From positions 1-64,000 of the forward strand of contig CACMWI010000005.1 in the NCBI GenBank assembly GCA_902617375.1: a DNA stretch of 64,000 nt, given 5' to 3'. The notes beneath the pieces were generated by a model. It had not been told where the DNA came from. It did no database searches and saw only the letters and a list, made by a program, of their open reading frames with translations. Made by a program: the position numbers and the translations under genes. Shown here piece after piece: positions 32,333 through 42,388 of the stretch (within the stretch, counting starts at the first letter, position 1; each line of letters opens with the position of its first letter). The stretch comes from an uncultured Alphaproteobacteria bacterium. GTDB taxonomy: Bacteria > Pseudomonadota > Alphaproteobacteria > Methylaequorales > Methylaequoraceae.

Positions 32333-33439
32333 TTAAAGTTAAATAATCTCTGTGAACTATTTCATTTCTTCCGTCATAACCCAACGATTTTTTTATTTCA
32401 GATGTTTTTTTACCTAATATTTTGGAAAGCTCAGAAGAATCATAGTAAGAGACGCCTTTTCCAATTTTTTTTCCACTTTGATTTTTAATATTTATTATAT
32501 CACCTTTGAAAAATTTTCCAGATATTTTTTGAATACCACTAGGTAAAATACTTGCACCTTTTGAAATTGCTTCAACAGCTCCATTATCAAGAAAAATATC
32601 CCCTTTCATTTTTATAGTTCCAGCAAGCCATTTTTTAAAACCTTTATCATTATTAACCTTTCCTTTAAATATTGTTCCAGTCTCTTTTTTTAAATATTCA
32701 CTGATTGGGTTTTTTTTTGTTCCTCTAAAAATTATTGTATCGCAATTAGATTCAGAAGCAATTTCAGCAGCTTCTATCTTCGTAAACATTCCACCAGTAC
32801 CGTGGTAGTTTGTTTCCGCACTTGCCATTCTAAATATTTTCTCATTAATTTTCGCTACTTCTCTAATAAGTTTTGCATTCTTATTTTTTTTTGGATTTGC
32901 ACTGAATAATCCGTCAACGTCACTGAGAAGTATGAGAACATTTGCATCTATTATCTGTGAAACTCTCGCAGCAAGTCTATCATTGTCACCAAATTTTAAT
33001 TCATCTACTGCTACAGAATCATTTTCATTGACTATAGGAATAACTTTACATCTTAACAATTCAAAAATAGTTTCTCTTGAATTCAAACTTTTTTTTCTGT
33101 CCTCAGTGTCAGAATAAGTAAGAAGGATTTGTGCTACAGCCAACTTTTTCTTTTCAAATGTTTTTTTAAAGTTATTCATAAGAATTGCTTGCCCGCAAGC
33201 TGCACAGGCTTGCTTTTCATGGATTCGAAGCTTTTTTTTTTCTATATTTAAATAAACCTTACCCAATGAAACTGAGCCAGACGCAACGATCAAAATATCG
33301 ATATTTTTTTTTCTGAGTAATATTACATCTTCTACAAACGTGTCCAACCATTTTGAATTAAATTTATTATTTGCAAATAGCAAAGACGATCCTATTTTTA
33401 TAACAATTCTTTTTGCATTTAAAATTGAAAAATTACTCA

Positions 33440-33440
<1 letters not shown>
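32325..33440 (-). CDS. proB: Glutamate 5-kinase
   Basis: First, feedback-controlled step of proline synthesis. I use the ATG at 33440, which overlaps the obgE TAA by one base (TAATG), giving 371 residues; an upstream codon at 33458 would add six. The amino-acid kinase domain has VIKIGSSLLF at the N-terminus, IVASGSVSLG, VNENDSVAVDELKFGDND, and GTGGMFTKIEAAEIA. A C-terminal PUA domain (about residues 280-360) is retained. Confidence 0.95.
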
Positions 33441-34438
<998 letters not shown>

Positions 34439-34444
34439 TTAAGT

Positions 34445-34702
34445 TTATTTTTTTTGATCTACGTTTACAAAAGATTTATTGCCAGATTTTTTTATGAAAG
34501 AAACCACCCCTTCTTTAATAGCAAAAATGGTGTGATCTTTTCCAATAGAAACATTTTTTCCAGGATGGTATTTTGTTCCTCTTTGCCTAATTATAATGTT
34601 ACCGGGAACTACAACCTCCCCTCCAAACTTTTTTACACCTAGCCTCCTTCCTGCGCTGTCTCTTCCGTTTCTTGTGCTACCGCCTGCTTTTTTATGAGCC
34701 AT
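34445..34702 (-). CDS. rpmA: 50S ribosomal protein L27
   Basis: Ribosomal protein reaching the peptidyl-transferase centre. The 85-residue protein begins [20 protein letters not shown], the universal L27 N-terminus, and continues with [18 protein letters not shown]. No extra N-terminal cleavage segment is present. The start overlaps the end of rplU by 11 bases. Confidence 0.98.
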   Translation of the reverse strand: MAHKKAGGSTRNGRDSAGRRLGVKKFGGEVVVPGNIIIRQRGTKYHPGKNVSIGKDHTIFAIKEGVVSFIKKSGNKSFVNVDQKK

Positions 34703-35093
34703 TTGATTCTCCTTTGGTTGGTGTAACTTTATTTTGAGATGAGCTTAATTTTTTCTCAGGTGAAGTAGATTGGTTTGCTATTTTTATTTCTTTAATTTTT
34801 AATAGTGTAAGATCTTGCCGATGACCAATCTTCCTTCTATAGTTATGTCTTCTTTTTTTTTTGAAGACAATAATTTTTTTGTCTTTAATCTGCTCGATTA
34901 CTTGGCAAATAATTTGAATTCCGCTGATTAATGGTGATCCAATTACAGTTTGACCTTTATCATCTTTCATAAAAATCACTTTATCAAAAGTAACGGAATC
35001 ATTTTTTTTAAGTTCACTTAGCTTTGGAAGTTTTAAAAAATCTCCAATTTTAGCTTTGTACTGCTTACCCCTATTTTCAAATATAGCTATCAT
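34692..35093 (-). CDS. rplU: 50S ribosomal protein L21 with C-terminal extension
   Basis: 23S rRNA-binding protein. Residues 1-102 are canonical L21 ([18 protein letters not shown] at the start and [15 protein letters not shown] near residue 78). About 30 extra Ser/Thr/Lys-rich residues follow. It is the first gene of the rplU-rpmA-obgE-proB-proA-nadD-rsfS-rlmH-gpmI-envC-ctpA-rppH run, all on the minus strand with tiny gaps, and has a clear promoter upstream. Confidence 0.96.
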   Translation of the reverse strand: MIAIFENRGKQYKAKIGDFLKLPKLSELKKNDSVTFDKVIFMKDDKGQTVIGSPLISGIQIICQVIEQIKDKKIIVFKKKRRHNYRRKIGHRQDLTLLKIKEIKIANQSTSPEKKLSSSQNKVTPTKGESNGS

Positions 35094-35129
35094 AACTTTA
35101 ACTGATTTTCCGTTCTTTTTTACATTTAA

Positions 35130-35157
35130 TTTATATTTGTTAAGAAAGTTTTGTCAA
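35130..35157 (-). promoter_or_regulatory. Sigma70-type promoter of rplU operon
   Basis: On the minus strand a perfect TTGACA (35157-35152) is followed after 16 bases by TATAAA (35135-35130). The leader to the rplU ATG at 35093 is about 30 bases. This is the best-matching promoter I can see in the window and fits a highly expressed ribosomal-protein operon. Confidence 0.75.
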
Positions 35158-35160
35158 TTC

Positions 35161-35175
35161 ATTACTTTAAGTAAT
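35161..35175. promoter_or_regulatory. Perfect 7-1-7 palindrome in rplU/phaA divergent region
   Basis: ATTACTTTAAGTAAT reads the same on both strands around a single central base. It lies four bases upstream of the rplU -35 hexamer and 55 bases before the phaA ATG, a position suited to an operator or to a small hairpin. No regulator gene is adjacent, so the binding protein is unknown, and palindromes this long occur by chance in A+T-rich DNA. Confidence 0.35.
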
Positions 35176-35229
35176 TTTTGTTGTTAAATTTATTTATTAT
35201 GTTATTAAATTTAAATATTGGTGATTCAG

Positions 35230-36408
35230 ATGAACGAAATAGTCATAACTACTGCTAAAAGACTTCCCATTGGAAAATTTATGGGGAGTTTATCAAACTT
35301 TTCAGCACCTCAGTTGGGAAGTTCAATTATTGATTCAGTAATCTCGGAGTCTGGAGTTTCAAAGGATCTAATAGATGAAATTATAATGGGACAAGTTTTG
35401 ACTGGTGGGTCTGGCCAGAACCCTGCAAGACAAGCATCCATGTTGTCAGACTTACCTGAAAAAGTAAGTGCTCTTACGATAAACCAAGTTTGCGGATCTG
35501 GTCTGAGATCTGTTATGATAGCATGTCAATCAATATTATCCGGTCAAAGTGAAATTGTGATTGCTGGAGGTCAGGAAAGCATGTCTAATGCACATCATAC
35601 AATAAATTTAAGAAATGGACTAAAAATGGGTGATGGTAAAATTAAAGATAGTATGATTGTTGACGGACTCTGGTGTGCTATGAATAACTATCATATGGGA
35701 ACTACAGCAGAAAATATTGCAGAGAAATTTAATATATCAAAAGAGGAACAGGACAAATTTGCAACAAACTCTCAAAATAAGGCTGAAAGTGCTCAAAAGA
35801 ATAATTTTTTTAAAAATGAAATAACTCCGATATCAATTCAATCAAAAAAAGAAGAAATATTATTTGAAACGGATGAATTTCCAAGACATGGAACAACTTT
35901 TGATAAATTAAGTTCTTTAAAACCTGTCTTCGACAAAGATGGAACTGTAACAGCGGGTAATGCATCTGGATTAAATGATGGAGCAGCAGCAGTGTTGGTT
36001 ATGAAAAAAGAGAAAGCCAACGAGTTAGGACTTAAACCACTTGTAAGTGTAGTATCATCTTCAACAATTGGTGTTGATCCTTCAATTATGGGTATTGGCC
36101 CTGTTCCTGCTGTAAAAAAAGCTTTAGAGGAAGCCAAATGGTCAATCGAAGAACTTGACTTGATTGAGGCAAATGAAGCTTTTGCAGCCCAATCTTTAGC
36201 AGTTTCTAAAGAACTTAATTGGGATATGAACAAAGTTAATGTAAGTGGAGGGGCCATTGCATTAGGTCACCCAATAGGAGCATCAGGAACTAGGATATTG
36301 GTTACTTTAATTCATGAACTAGAAAGACAAAATAAAAAAAAGGGAATTGCGACTTTATGTATCGGAGGGGGCCAAGGAGTTGCGATGTGTGTTGAAAGAA
36401 AAGAATGA
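35230..36408 (+). CDS. phaA: Acetyl-CoA C-acetyltransferase (thiolase)
   Basis: Condenses two acetyl-CoA to acetoacetyl-CoA. The ATG at 35230 gives 392 residues beginning MNEIVITTAKRLPIGKF, the usual thiolase start; a TTG at 35218 adds four residues. The nucleophilic cysteine is in NQVCGSGLRS near residue 86, with GGAIALGHPIGASG and the second cysteine in CIGGGQGVA. It overlaps phaB by four bases (ATGA). Together they feed 3-hydroxybutyryl-CoA into the ethylmalonyl-CoA pathway or polyhydroxybutyrate. No PHA synthase is in the window. Confidence 0.95.
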   Translation: MNEIVITTAKRLPIGKFMGSLSNFSAPQLGSSIIDSVISESGVSKDLIDEIIMGQVLTGGSGQNPARQASMLSDLPEKVSALTINQVCGSGLRSVMIACQSILSGQSEIVIAGGQESMSNAHHTINLRNGLKMGDGKIKDSMIVDGLWCAMNNYHMGTTAENIAEKFNISKEEQDKFATNSQNKAESAQKNNFFKNEITPISIQSKKEEILFETDEFPRHGTTFDKLSSLKPVFDKDGTVTAGNASGLNDGAAAVLVMKKEKANELGLKPLVSVVSSSTIGVDPSIMGIGPVPAVKKALEEAKWSIEELDLIEANEAFAAQSLAVSKELNWDMNKVNVSGGAIALGHPIGASGTRILVTLIHELERQNKKKGIATLCIGGGQGVAMCVERKE

Positions 36409-37127
36409 CAAAAATAGCAATTGTTACAGGAGGGACTAGAGGGATAGGTGCCTCAATTTCCAAAAAATTAAAGTCATCAAACTATAAAGTCATTGCTAAT
36501 TATACAAGCAATGATGATGCTGCGGAATCTTTTTCAAAAGAAAATAATATTGAAGTAATTAAGTGGGATGTTAGTAATTATGACGAATGTCAAAAATCCA
36601 TTAATAAAATCTATGAGGATAATAAAAATATTGATATTCTTGTAAATAATGCCGGAATTACTAGAGACGCACCCCTTCACAAAATGAGTAAAGATAACTG
36701 GCAAAAAGTTATTGATGTTAACTTAAATTCAATCTTTAATATGACATCTTTAGTAATTAATAAAATGAGAGAGAATAACTCTGGAAGAATAGTTCACATT
36801 TCTTCAGTAAACGGGCAAAAGGGGCAGTTTGGTCAAACCAACTATGCAGCAACAAAATCAGCACTTATCGGTTTCTCAAAATCTTTAGCACTTGAAAGTG
36901 CTAGTAAGGGTATTACTACTAATGTAATTTGTCCTGGTTATATTAATACGGAAATGGTTGCGGCTATTAGGGAAGACATCTTAAAATCCATTATCGAAAC
37001 AATACCGAATAAAAGATTAGGTGAAGCAGATGAAGTTGCAGAAATGGTAGATTATCTTGTTTCAGATAAAGCAAGTTATATAAATGGCTCTACTTTTTCT
37101 ATAAATGGTGGCTTATGGATGGATTAA
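36405..37127 (+). CDS. phaB: Acetoacetyl-CoA reductase (SDR)
   Basis: NADPH-dependent reduction of acetoacetyl-CoA to (R)-3-hydroxybutyryl-CoA. The 240-residue short-chain dehydrogenase has GGTRGIGASI at the cofactor site, NNAGITRDAPLHKM, and the catalytic YAATKSA near residue 147. PhaB and FabG are alike, but overlap with the thiolase gene favours PhaB. The stop shares the palindrome TTAA with the convergent gloB stop. Confidence 0.9.
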   Translation: MTKIAIVTGGTRGIGASISKKLKSSNYKVIANYTSNDDAAESFSKENNIEVIKWDVSNYDECQKSINKIYEDNKNIDILVNNAGITRDAPLHKMSKDNWQKVIDVNLNSIFNMTSLVINKMRENNSGRIVHISSVNGQKGQFGQTNYAATKSALIGFSKSLALESASKGITTNVICPGYINTEMVAAIREDILKSIIETIPNKRLGEADEVAEMVDYLVSDKASYINGSTFSINGGLWMD

Positions 37128-37888
37128 AAATTATCTTTCATAATCCTAATCCTTTTGAAATTTTCTGCATTTGAAATATTTTCAATTTTTATCGAATCTA
37201 AATACTCCTGGTTGTCAAATTTCATAAATGGATTTAGTTTTTTTTCTTCTTCCAGTATTGTCGGAATTGTTGGTTTTGATCTCAACCTATCTTTCTTAAT
37301 ATCTAACATTTTCTTTTTTAATAAATCATCTCGAGAGTCAAGAAACTCTGCAAATTTTGCGTTAGATTCTGTATATTCATGTCCACAAAATATTTTTGTA
37401 CAATCAGGTAGGGAACGTATTTTCAAAATTGATTCTGTCATTTGTTCGTATGAACCTTCAAATAGTCTTCCACAACCTAGAGAAAAAATTGTATCTCCAC
37501 AAAATAAAAAATTTTGATCCTTAAAATAAAAGCAAATATGCCCAATTGTATGACCTGGCGTATCAATAACTTTAAACACACTTTCACCAATATTAAATTC
37601 TTCACTATCTTTAAGTTTGATGTCTATTCCAGGAATTCTATTTTGATCATCATAGCTTCCAATAATTTTACAGTTATATATTTCTTTTAGTTCTTGATTT
37701 CCTCCAACATGATCTTGATGATGATGAGTATTTAAAATGAAGTTGAGATCAATTCCTCTTTTTTGTAATACATTAACTATATCCTTTGCAACTGAAGGGT
37801 CGATACAAGCTGTAATCTTTGTGTTTTTATCTATAATAATGTATGAGTAGTTATCTGATAATAATGGAATTTGAATTATTTCAATCAC
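37124..37888 (-). CDS. gloB: Hydroxyacylglutathione hydrolase (glyoxalase II)
   Basis: Metallo-beta-lactamase-fold enzyme that hydrolyses S-lactoylglutathione. The 254-residue protein carries THHHQDHVGG near residue 55, the DTPGHTIGHICFY block, GDTIFSLGCGR near residue 131, and FCGHEYTESN near residue 166, matching the GloB metal and glutathione sites. It is 12 bases downstream of metW. Confidence 0.94.
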   Translation of the reverse strand: MIEIIQIPLLSDNYSYIIIDKNTKITACIDPSVAKDIVNVLQKRGIDLNFILNTHHHQDHVGGNQELKEIYNCKIIGSYDDQNRIPGIDIKLKDSEEFNIGESVFKVIDTPGHTIGHICFYFKDQNFLFCGDTIFSLGCGRLFEGSYEQMTESILKIRSLPDCTKIFCGHEYTESNAKFAEFLDSRDDLLKKKMLDIKKDRLRSKPTIPTILEEEKKLNPFMKFDNQEYLDSIKIENISNAENFKRIRIMKDNF

Positions 37889-37900
37889 ATCTAATCTCTA

Positions 37901-38512
37901 TCAATTTTTCTTTTTTTTTGATACACAAAAAATTACTTGATATGCTAATAAATTTGAAAAATGATTGGTCTTCATTTCAAATCCTTTTTCGCTTAGACAC
38001 ATAAATTTTTCTATTGCTATATTATTGTTCTTACAAAATGTTTGGAAATCTTTACAAGAACATAAATGTATATTTGGCGTATCAAACCATTCATATGGAA
38101 GGATGTCGTTTTTCGGCATTTTTCCTTTAATCAGAAAATCCTTTCTAACTTTCCAGTATCCAAAATTTGGGAATGAAATAATTGCTCGCCTTCCTATCCT
38201 AATTAAATTTTTAATAACTTTATCAGGAAAAATCATAGCTTGTATTGTTTGACTTAAAATTACAGTACTAAATGCATTATCAGGATAGTCATCTAAATCA
38301 TAGTTAGCGTCTCCTTGAATAACTGAAAGTCCCTTCTTTACACAATCATTTACTCCTGATTGACTTATCTCAATTCCTCTGCAGATAGCTTGTTTTGTTT
38401 TTAGAAGAAAATCTAAAAGATTACCACTTCCACAACCCACGTCTAAAATTTTTTCTTTATCATTTATCAGCTTAGAAATTACGAAAAGATCTTTTCTTAA
38501 ATTTTTTCTCAT
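37901..38512 (-). CDS. metW: MetW, partner methyltransferase-fold protein of MetX
   Basis: A 203-residue class I methyltransferase-fold protein with ILDVGCGSGNLLDFLL near residue 20 and GDANYDLDDYPDNAFSTVILSQTIQAM, the MetW hallmark. MetW proteins are encoded beside metX and enhance or enable the acyltransferase in methionine synthesis. The ATG overlaps the metX stop (ATGA), so the two are translationally coupled. Confidence 0.93.
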   Translation of the reverse strand: MRKNLRKDLFVISKLINDKEKILDVGCGSGNLLDFLLKTKQAICRGIEISQSGVNDCVKKGLSVIQGDANYDLDDYPDNAFSTVILSQTIQAMIFPDKVIKNLIRIGRRAIISFPNFGYWKVRKDFLIKGKMPKNDILPYEWFDTPNIHLCSCKDFQTFCKNNNIAIEKFMCLSEKGFEMKTNHFSNLLAYQVIFCVSKKKKN

Positions 38513-39630
38513 ATTTCATGCTTTCCAATCTGTCCCTGTATAAAACCTTTTAGTGTTGCGTGAAACTCAGGTTCTTCCAAAAGAAATGCATCGTGACCCT
38601 TGTCTGTTTTTACTTCAACAAAACTAACCATTGCATTAGAACTATTAAGAGATTTGATTATTGTTTTTGTTTCTGAAGTTGGAAACAACCAATCTGATGT
38701 GAATGAAAAAAAACAAAAATTTACATTTGAATTTTTAAAAACTTTTGAAAGACCGCCCTTTTTTACCGACAGATCAAAGTAGTCCATTGCTTTTGTTATA
38801 TAAAGATAACTGTTAGCATCAAACCTCTCTACAAATGAACTTCCTTGATGTTTTAAATAACTTTCAATTTGAAAATCTGTATCAAAATTGAAAGAAAAGA
38901 AATCACTATTTTGAAGATTTCTTCCAAATTTTCTCTGAAGCGCAAGCTCTGACAAATAAGTTATGTGAGCTATCATTCTTGCAACTGACAGCCCACCTAT
39001 AGGTCCCTTTCTTGTCTTATAATAGTTTCCTTTTTTCCAGACTGGATCAGCCATAATTGCTTGCCTTCCAATTTCGTGAAATGCAATGTTTTGAGCAGAG
39101 TGTCTGTAAGAAGTGGCTATAGGTATTGCAACATTAACTTTGTTGCTGAACTTAGTTGCCCATTCTAAGGTTTGCATACCACCCATAGACCCTCCAATTA
39201 CAGCAAATAACTTTTTTATGCCGAGGGCTGACACAAGTTTTTCTTGAACTTTGACCATATCTGAAATCGTAATGACTGGAAACTTTAATCCGTAATTTGT
39301 TTTGGTTTGAGGATTAATTGATGAAGGTCCTGTACTTCCCATGCACCCACCTAAAACATTACTGCATATTACAAAAAAAATATTTGTGTCAATAACTTTA
39401 CCTGGCCCAATTAAAATATTCCACCAGCCCTGTTTTTTTGTAATTGGATTAATATCTGAACAGAACTGGTCACCAGATAAGGCATGGCATACTAAAATTG
39501 CATTAGTTTTTTTTTTATTCAAAGTTCCATAAGTTTTGAAAGCGACTTCACATGAATCTATATATTCACCAGAGTCAAGTTTAATAGAATTTTTAATTTG
39601 TAATTTATCAATTGGAATTAAAGATTTCAT
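38509..39630 (-). CDS. metX: Homoserine O-acyltransferase MetX
   Basis: Activates homoserine for methionine synthesis using acetyl- or succinyl-CoA. The 373-residue alpha/beta hydrolase has GCMGSTGPSSINP, the nucleophile elbow GGSMGGMQTLEWA near residue 146, GGLSVARMIAHITYLSE, and the catalytic histidine in KGHDAFLLEE. Acyl specificity cannot be fixed by eye; in MetXW organisms succinyl-CoA is possible. A short divergent region separates it from hisC. Confidence 0.95.
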   Translation of the reverse strand: MKSLIPIDKLQIKNSIKLDSGEYIDSCEVAFKTYGTLNKKKTNAILVCHALSGDQFCSDINPITKKQGWWNILIGPGKVIDTNIFFVICSNVLGGCMGSTGPSSINPQTKTNYGLKFPVITISDMVKVQEKLVSALGIKKLFAVIGGSMGGMQTLEWATKFSNKVNVAIPIATSYRHSAQNIAFHEIGRQAIMADPVWKKGNYYKTRKGPIGGLSVARMIAHITYLSELALQRKFGRNLQNSDFFSFNFDTDFQIESYLKHQGSSFVERFDANSYLYITKAMDYFDLSVKKGGLSKVFKNSNVNFCFFSFTSDWLFPTSETKTIIKSLNSSNAMVSFVEVKTDKGHDAFLLEEPEFHATLKGFIQGQIGKHEI

Positions 39631-39720
39631 TTACTTTTATATTAATTTATTTGACTTAAAACGCATCATAACTATGTTGATTAAGTAGTCAAAATAATTT
39701 TATTTTGAAAGTAAAAGTTT

Positions 39721-40833
39721 ATGGTTAGTTTCAATCTCAAAGACATAGTAAAACCTTCTATAAATGAAATAGAAAAATATATCCCCGGTGAATCATTAAG
39801 TACGTACAGTAAAGAAAAAATATCTAAACTTTCTTCAAATGAGTCACCTTTTAAAATTCCAAGAAAAGTAGTAAACAAAGTAAATAGTTTAGTTCTTTCT
39901 TCAAACCTCTATCCTGATGGTGATTGTAATCAATTAAAGAATCAATTGGTAAAAACTTTCAAATTAAAATTTAAAAATATAATTTGCGGAAACGGATCAG
40001 ACGACGTCTTGTCTGTAATAGCGCAAACTTTCTCAAAAGAGGGAGGCGAAGTAATTTGCAGTGAATTTGGGTTTACTTACTATCCAATAATTGCAAGAGC
40101 TTCTGGGTGCAAAGTTGTTATAGCAAAATCAGATAATCTAAAAATTTCCTGTGACAATATTTTAAAAAATATTACTAAACGAACAAGAATAATTTTTATT
40201 GCAAACCCAAATAATCCAACAGGAACAATAATTTTTAAAGAAGAGCTCTTAAACTTTTTACAAAATGTGCCTAAAAATATAATAGTGGTTTTAGATGGTG
40301 CATACTCCGAATTTATTACAGACAGAAGATATACGGATGGTCTTGAGTTAGTAAATAAATTTCCGAATATTATTGTTACAAGAACTTTCTCAAAAATTTT
40401 TGCTTTGGCCGGGCTTAGGTTAGGTTGGGCATATTCAAATGAAAAAATAATTGAGCTTTTGGAGAAGGTAAGAGGACCATTTAATGTCAACACACTATCT
40501 CAAAACATAGGAACTTTAATATTGAAGGAAAAGGAGTTTTTGAGAAAATCAATAATTCATAATGATAAATGGAGAAAAATTCTTCCGACTGAAATAAATA
40601 AGATCGGTCTTGAATCATATGAAAGTTTTGCAAATTTTGTTCTTATAAAAGTTGATGAAAAAAAATACTCGAAAGCAAAGATTTTAAGTTTTTTAAGAAA
40701 GAAAAAAATTCTGGTCAGAGATTTAAGTAATTATGGCATGAAACAATTTTTTAGAGTTTCCATTGGCTCAACTAGTGATCTAAAAAAATTCTTAAAAGAG
40801 TTAAGAAATTCAATCAATACAAAAAATGCATAA
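39721..40833 (+). CDS. hisC: Histidinol-phosphate/aromatic aminotransferase
   Basis: PLP-dependent class I/II aminotransferase. The 370-residue protein has KLSSNESPFKIP, FIANPNNPTGT near residue 160, the PLP lysine in RTFSKIFALAGLRLGWAY near residue 225, and a terminal RVSIGS. It overlaps tyrA by eight bases, so it probably serves phenylalanine/tyrosine synthesis as well as histidine, as in other alphaproteobacteria with this pair. Confidence 0.9.
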   Translation: MVSFNLKDIVKPSINEIEKYIPGESLSTYSKEKISKLSSNESPFKIPRKVVNKVNSLVLSSNLYPDGDCNQLKNQLVKTFKLKFKNIICGNGSDDVLSVIAQTFSKEGGEVICSEFGFTYYPIIARASGCKVVIAKSDNLKISCDNILKNITKRTRIIFIANPNNPTGTIIFKEELLNFLQNVPKNIIVVLDGAYSEFITDRRYTDGLELVNKFPNIIVTRTFSKIFALAGLRLGWAYSNEKIIELLEKVRGPFNVNTLSQNIGTLILKEKEFLRKSIIHNDKWRKILPTEINKIGLESYESFANFVLIKVDEKKYSKAKILSFLRKKKILVRDLSNYGMKQFFRVSIGSTSDLKKFLKELRNSINTKNA

Positions 40834-41692
40834 CGAAATCACAATTATAGGCCCTGGACTAATCGGAGCTTCACTTGGACTCGCTTTAAAAAGAAAAAAA
40901 ATATGCAAAAAAATTATCGGAATTGACACATCTAAACGAAATTTGCGTGATGCTTACTTAATCAAAGCTATTGATGAAAAAAGAGAGAAAATAGATAAAA
41001 GAATTAAAGGGAGTTCTGTGATTTTTATTTGCACTCCTGTCAGTTTAATAGACAAAATTATCTACAATTTATCAGACTATACAGAAAAGAATCAAATTAT
41101 ATCAGATGTCGGATCTGTGAAAAATATTTTTGAAAAAAAAACTCTGAAACTTAATGATAAAAAATTTTCTTTAGTTCCTGGTCATCCAATAGCTGGAACG
41201 GAACATTCTGGTGCCAAATATGCTTTTAACAATCTCTTTAAGGACAAGTGGTGTATTTTAACTCCAATAAGTGATAATAAAAAATCAATACGAATTATTA
41301 GTGAAATTTGGAAAAGAATAGGAATGAAAGTTGCAACAATGAAAGTTAATGAACATGATAAAATTATGTCCATTACTTCTCATTTACCTCATTTAATTGC
41401 ATTTACAATTGTGGGAACAGCTTTTAATCTTAACATAAAGAAAAAGAATGAATTAATAAATTTTGCTGCGGGAGGGTTTAAAGATTTCACAAGAATAGGT
41501 TCGTCCGATCCGAAAATGTGGACTGATATTTTTCTGAAGAATAAAGAATTTATAAAAGATACTCTTTCACTTTTTTTAAAAGATATAGAAAAAATAAAGA
41601 AACTTATAGAAGCTGAAAAATATTCCCAAATATTTAGATTGCTTAAAAGAACAAAAAAAATAAGAAATAGTATTATAAAAAAAAGAATATGA
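40826..41692 (+). CDS. tyrA: Prephenate/arogenate dehydrogenase
   Basis: NAD(P)-dependent tyrosine-branch dehydrogenase. The 288-residue protein has the Rossmann GPGLIGASLGLALKRK at residues 8-23, DVGSVKN near residue 95, and PGHPIAGTEHSGA near residue 119 with the catalytic histidine. SHLPHLIAF and GGFKDFTRIGSSDPKMW near the C-terminus are typical. No chorismate mutase domain is fused. Whether prephenate or arogenate is used cannot be told here. It stops six bases from the convergent plsC. Confidence 0.92.
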   Translation: MHNEITIIGPGLIGASLGLALKRKKICKKIIGIDTSKRNLRDAYLIKAIDEKREKIDKRIKGSSVIFICTPVSLIDKIIYNLSDYTEKNQIISDVGSVKNIFEKKTLKLNDKKFSLVPGHPIAGTEHSGAKYAFNNLFKDKWCILTPISDNKKSIRIISEIWKRIGMKVATMKVNEHDKIMSITSHLPHLIAFTIVGTAFNLNIKKKNELINFAAGGFKDFTRIGSSDPKMWTDIFLKNKEFIKDTLSLFLKDIEKIKKLIEAEKYSQIFRLLKRTKKIRNSIIKKRI

Positions 41693-41698
41693 ACTTAA

Positions 41699-42388
41699 TT
41701 AGTTATAATAATAGTTTTCAAGTTTTGTCATTACTTTTTTTTTATCATCTTCTTTATTTATAATAGGGAGGATCTTTACAATAATTTTACCTTCCCTTTT
41801 ATTAAACTTTTTATTAATCCAATACTTACCAGAATCAAGTTTGATTGGAAGTATTGGTAAATTAGCAAATTTATGAATAGCAAAAACACCTGAATTTAAT
41901 TTTATTCTCTCTCCAGGCTTTATTCTTGTTCCCTCTGGAAAAATGACAAAAATACAATTATTTTTTGAGATTAATTTTTTAACAGATTTCAGAAGAATCT
42001 TTAGTGAATCAAATGCTTTATCTCTTTTCACAAATATAAATCCAAGCTTTTTGAAATACTGAGAAAATATTGGAATTTTCCTTAATTCATATTTAAGTAC
42101 AAAAATTGAACCTGGAAAAAGAGAACCAAGAAAGAAAGTTTCCCATGCTGATTGATGGTTACTTGCCACAACAAAAGAACCGGATTTAGGGATATTTTCG
42201 TAACCTCTTATTTCATATTTGATTCCGAGAATTAATTTTGAGAGCTTTATTACCGATTTTGTCCAAAAAGTTGAAAGTACTACAACAAAGTTTCTAGTAA
42301 AGAAGCTGACTGGTGAGAAAATTAAGAAAAAAAATACTGTTCCTGTATAAAAAAAAATGTAAAAGCTAAAGCTTCTTAAAAATCTCAT
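41699..42388 (-). CDS. plsC: 1-acyl-sn-glycerol-3-phosphate acyltransferase
   Basis: Membrane enzyme of phospholipid synthesis. The 229-residue protein has an N-terminal hydrophobic anchor (residues 5-35), the acyltransferase motif NHQSAWETFF near residue 76, and FPEGTRIKPGER near residue 150. The ATG overlaps the upstream ydcF-like gene by four bases (ATGA). ftsE-ftsX-ydcF-plsC is a recurring alphaproteobacterial cluster. Confidence 0.92.
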   Translation of the reverse strand: MRFLRSFSFYIFFYTGTVFFFLIFSPVSFFTRNFVVVLSTFWTKSVIKLSKLILGIKYEIRGYENIPKSGSFVVASNHQSAWETFFLGSLFPGSIFVLKYELRKIPIFSQYFKKLGFIFVKRDKAFDSLKILLKSVKKLISKNNCIFVIFPEGTRIKPGERIKLNSGVFAIHKFANLPILPIKLDSGKYWINKKFNKREGKIIVKILPIINKEDDKKKVMTKLENYYYN

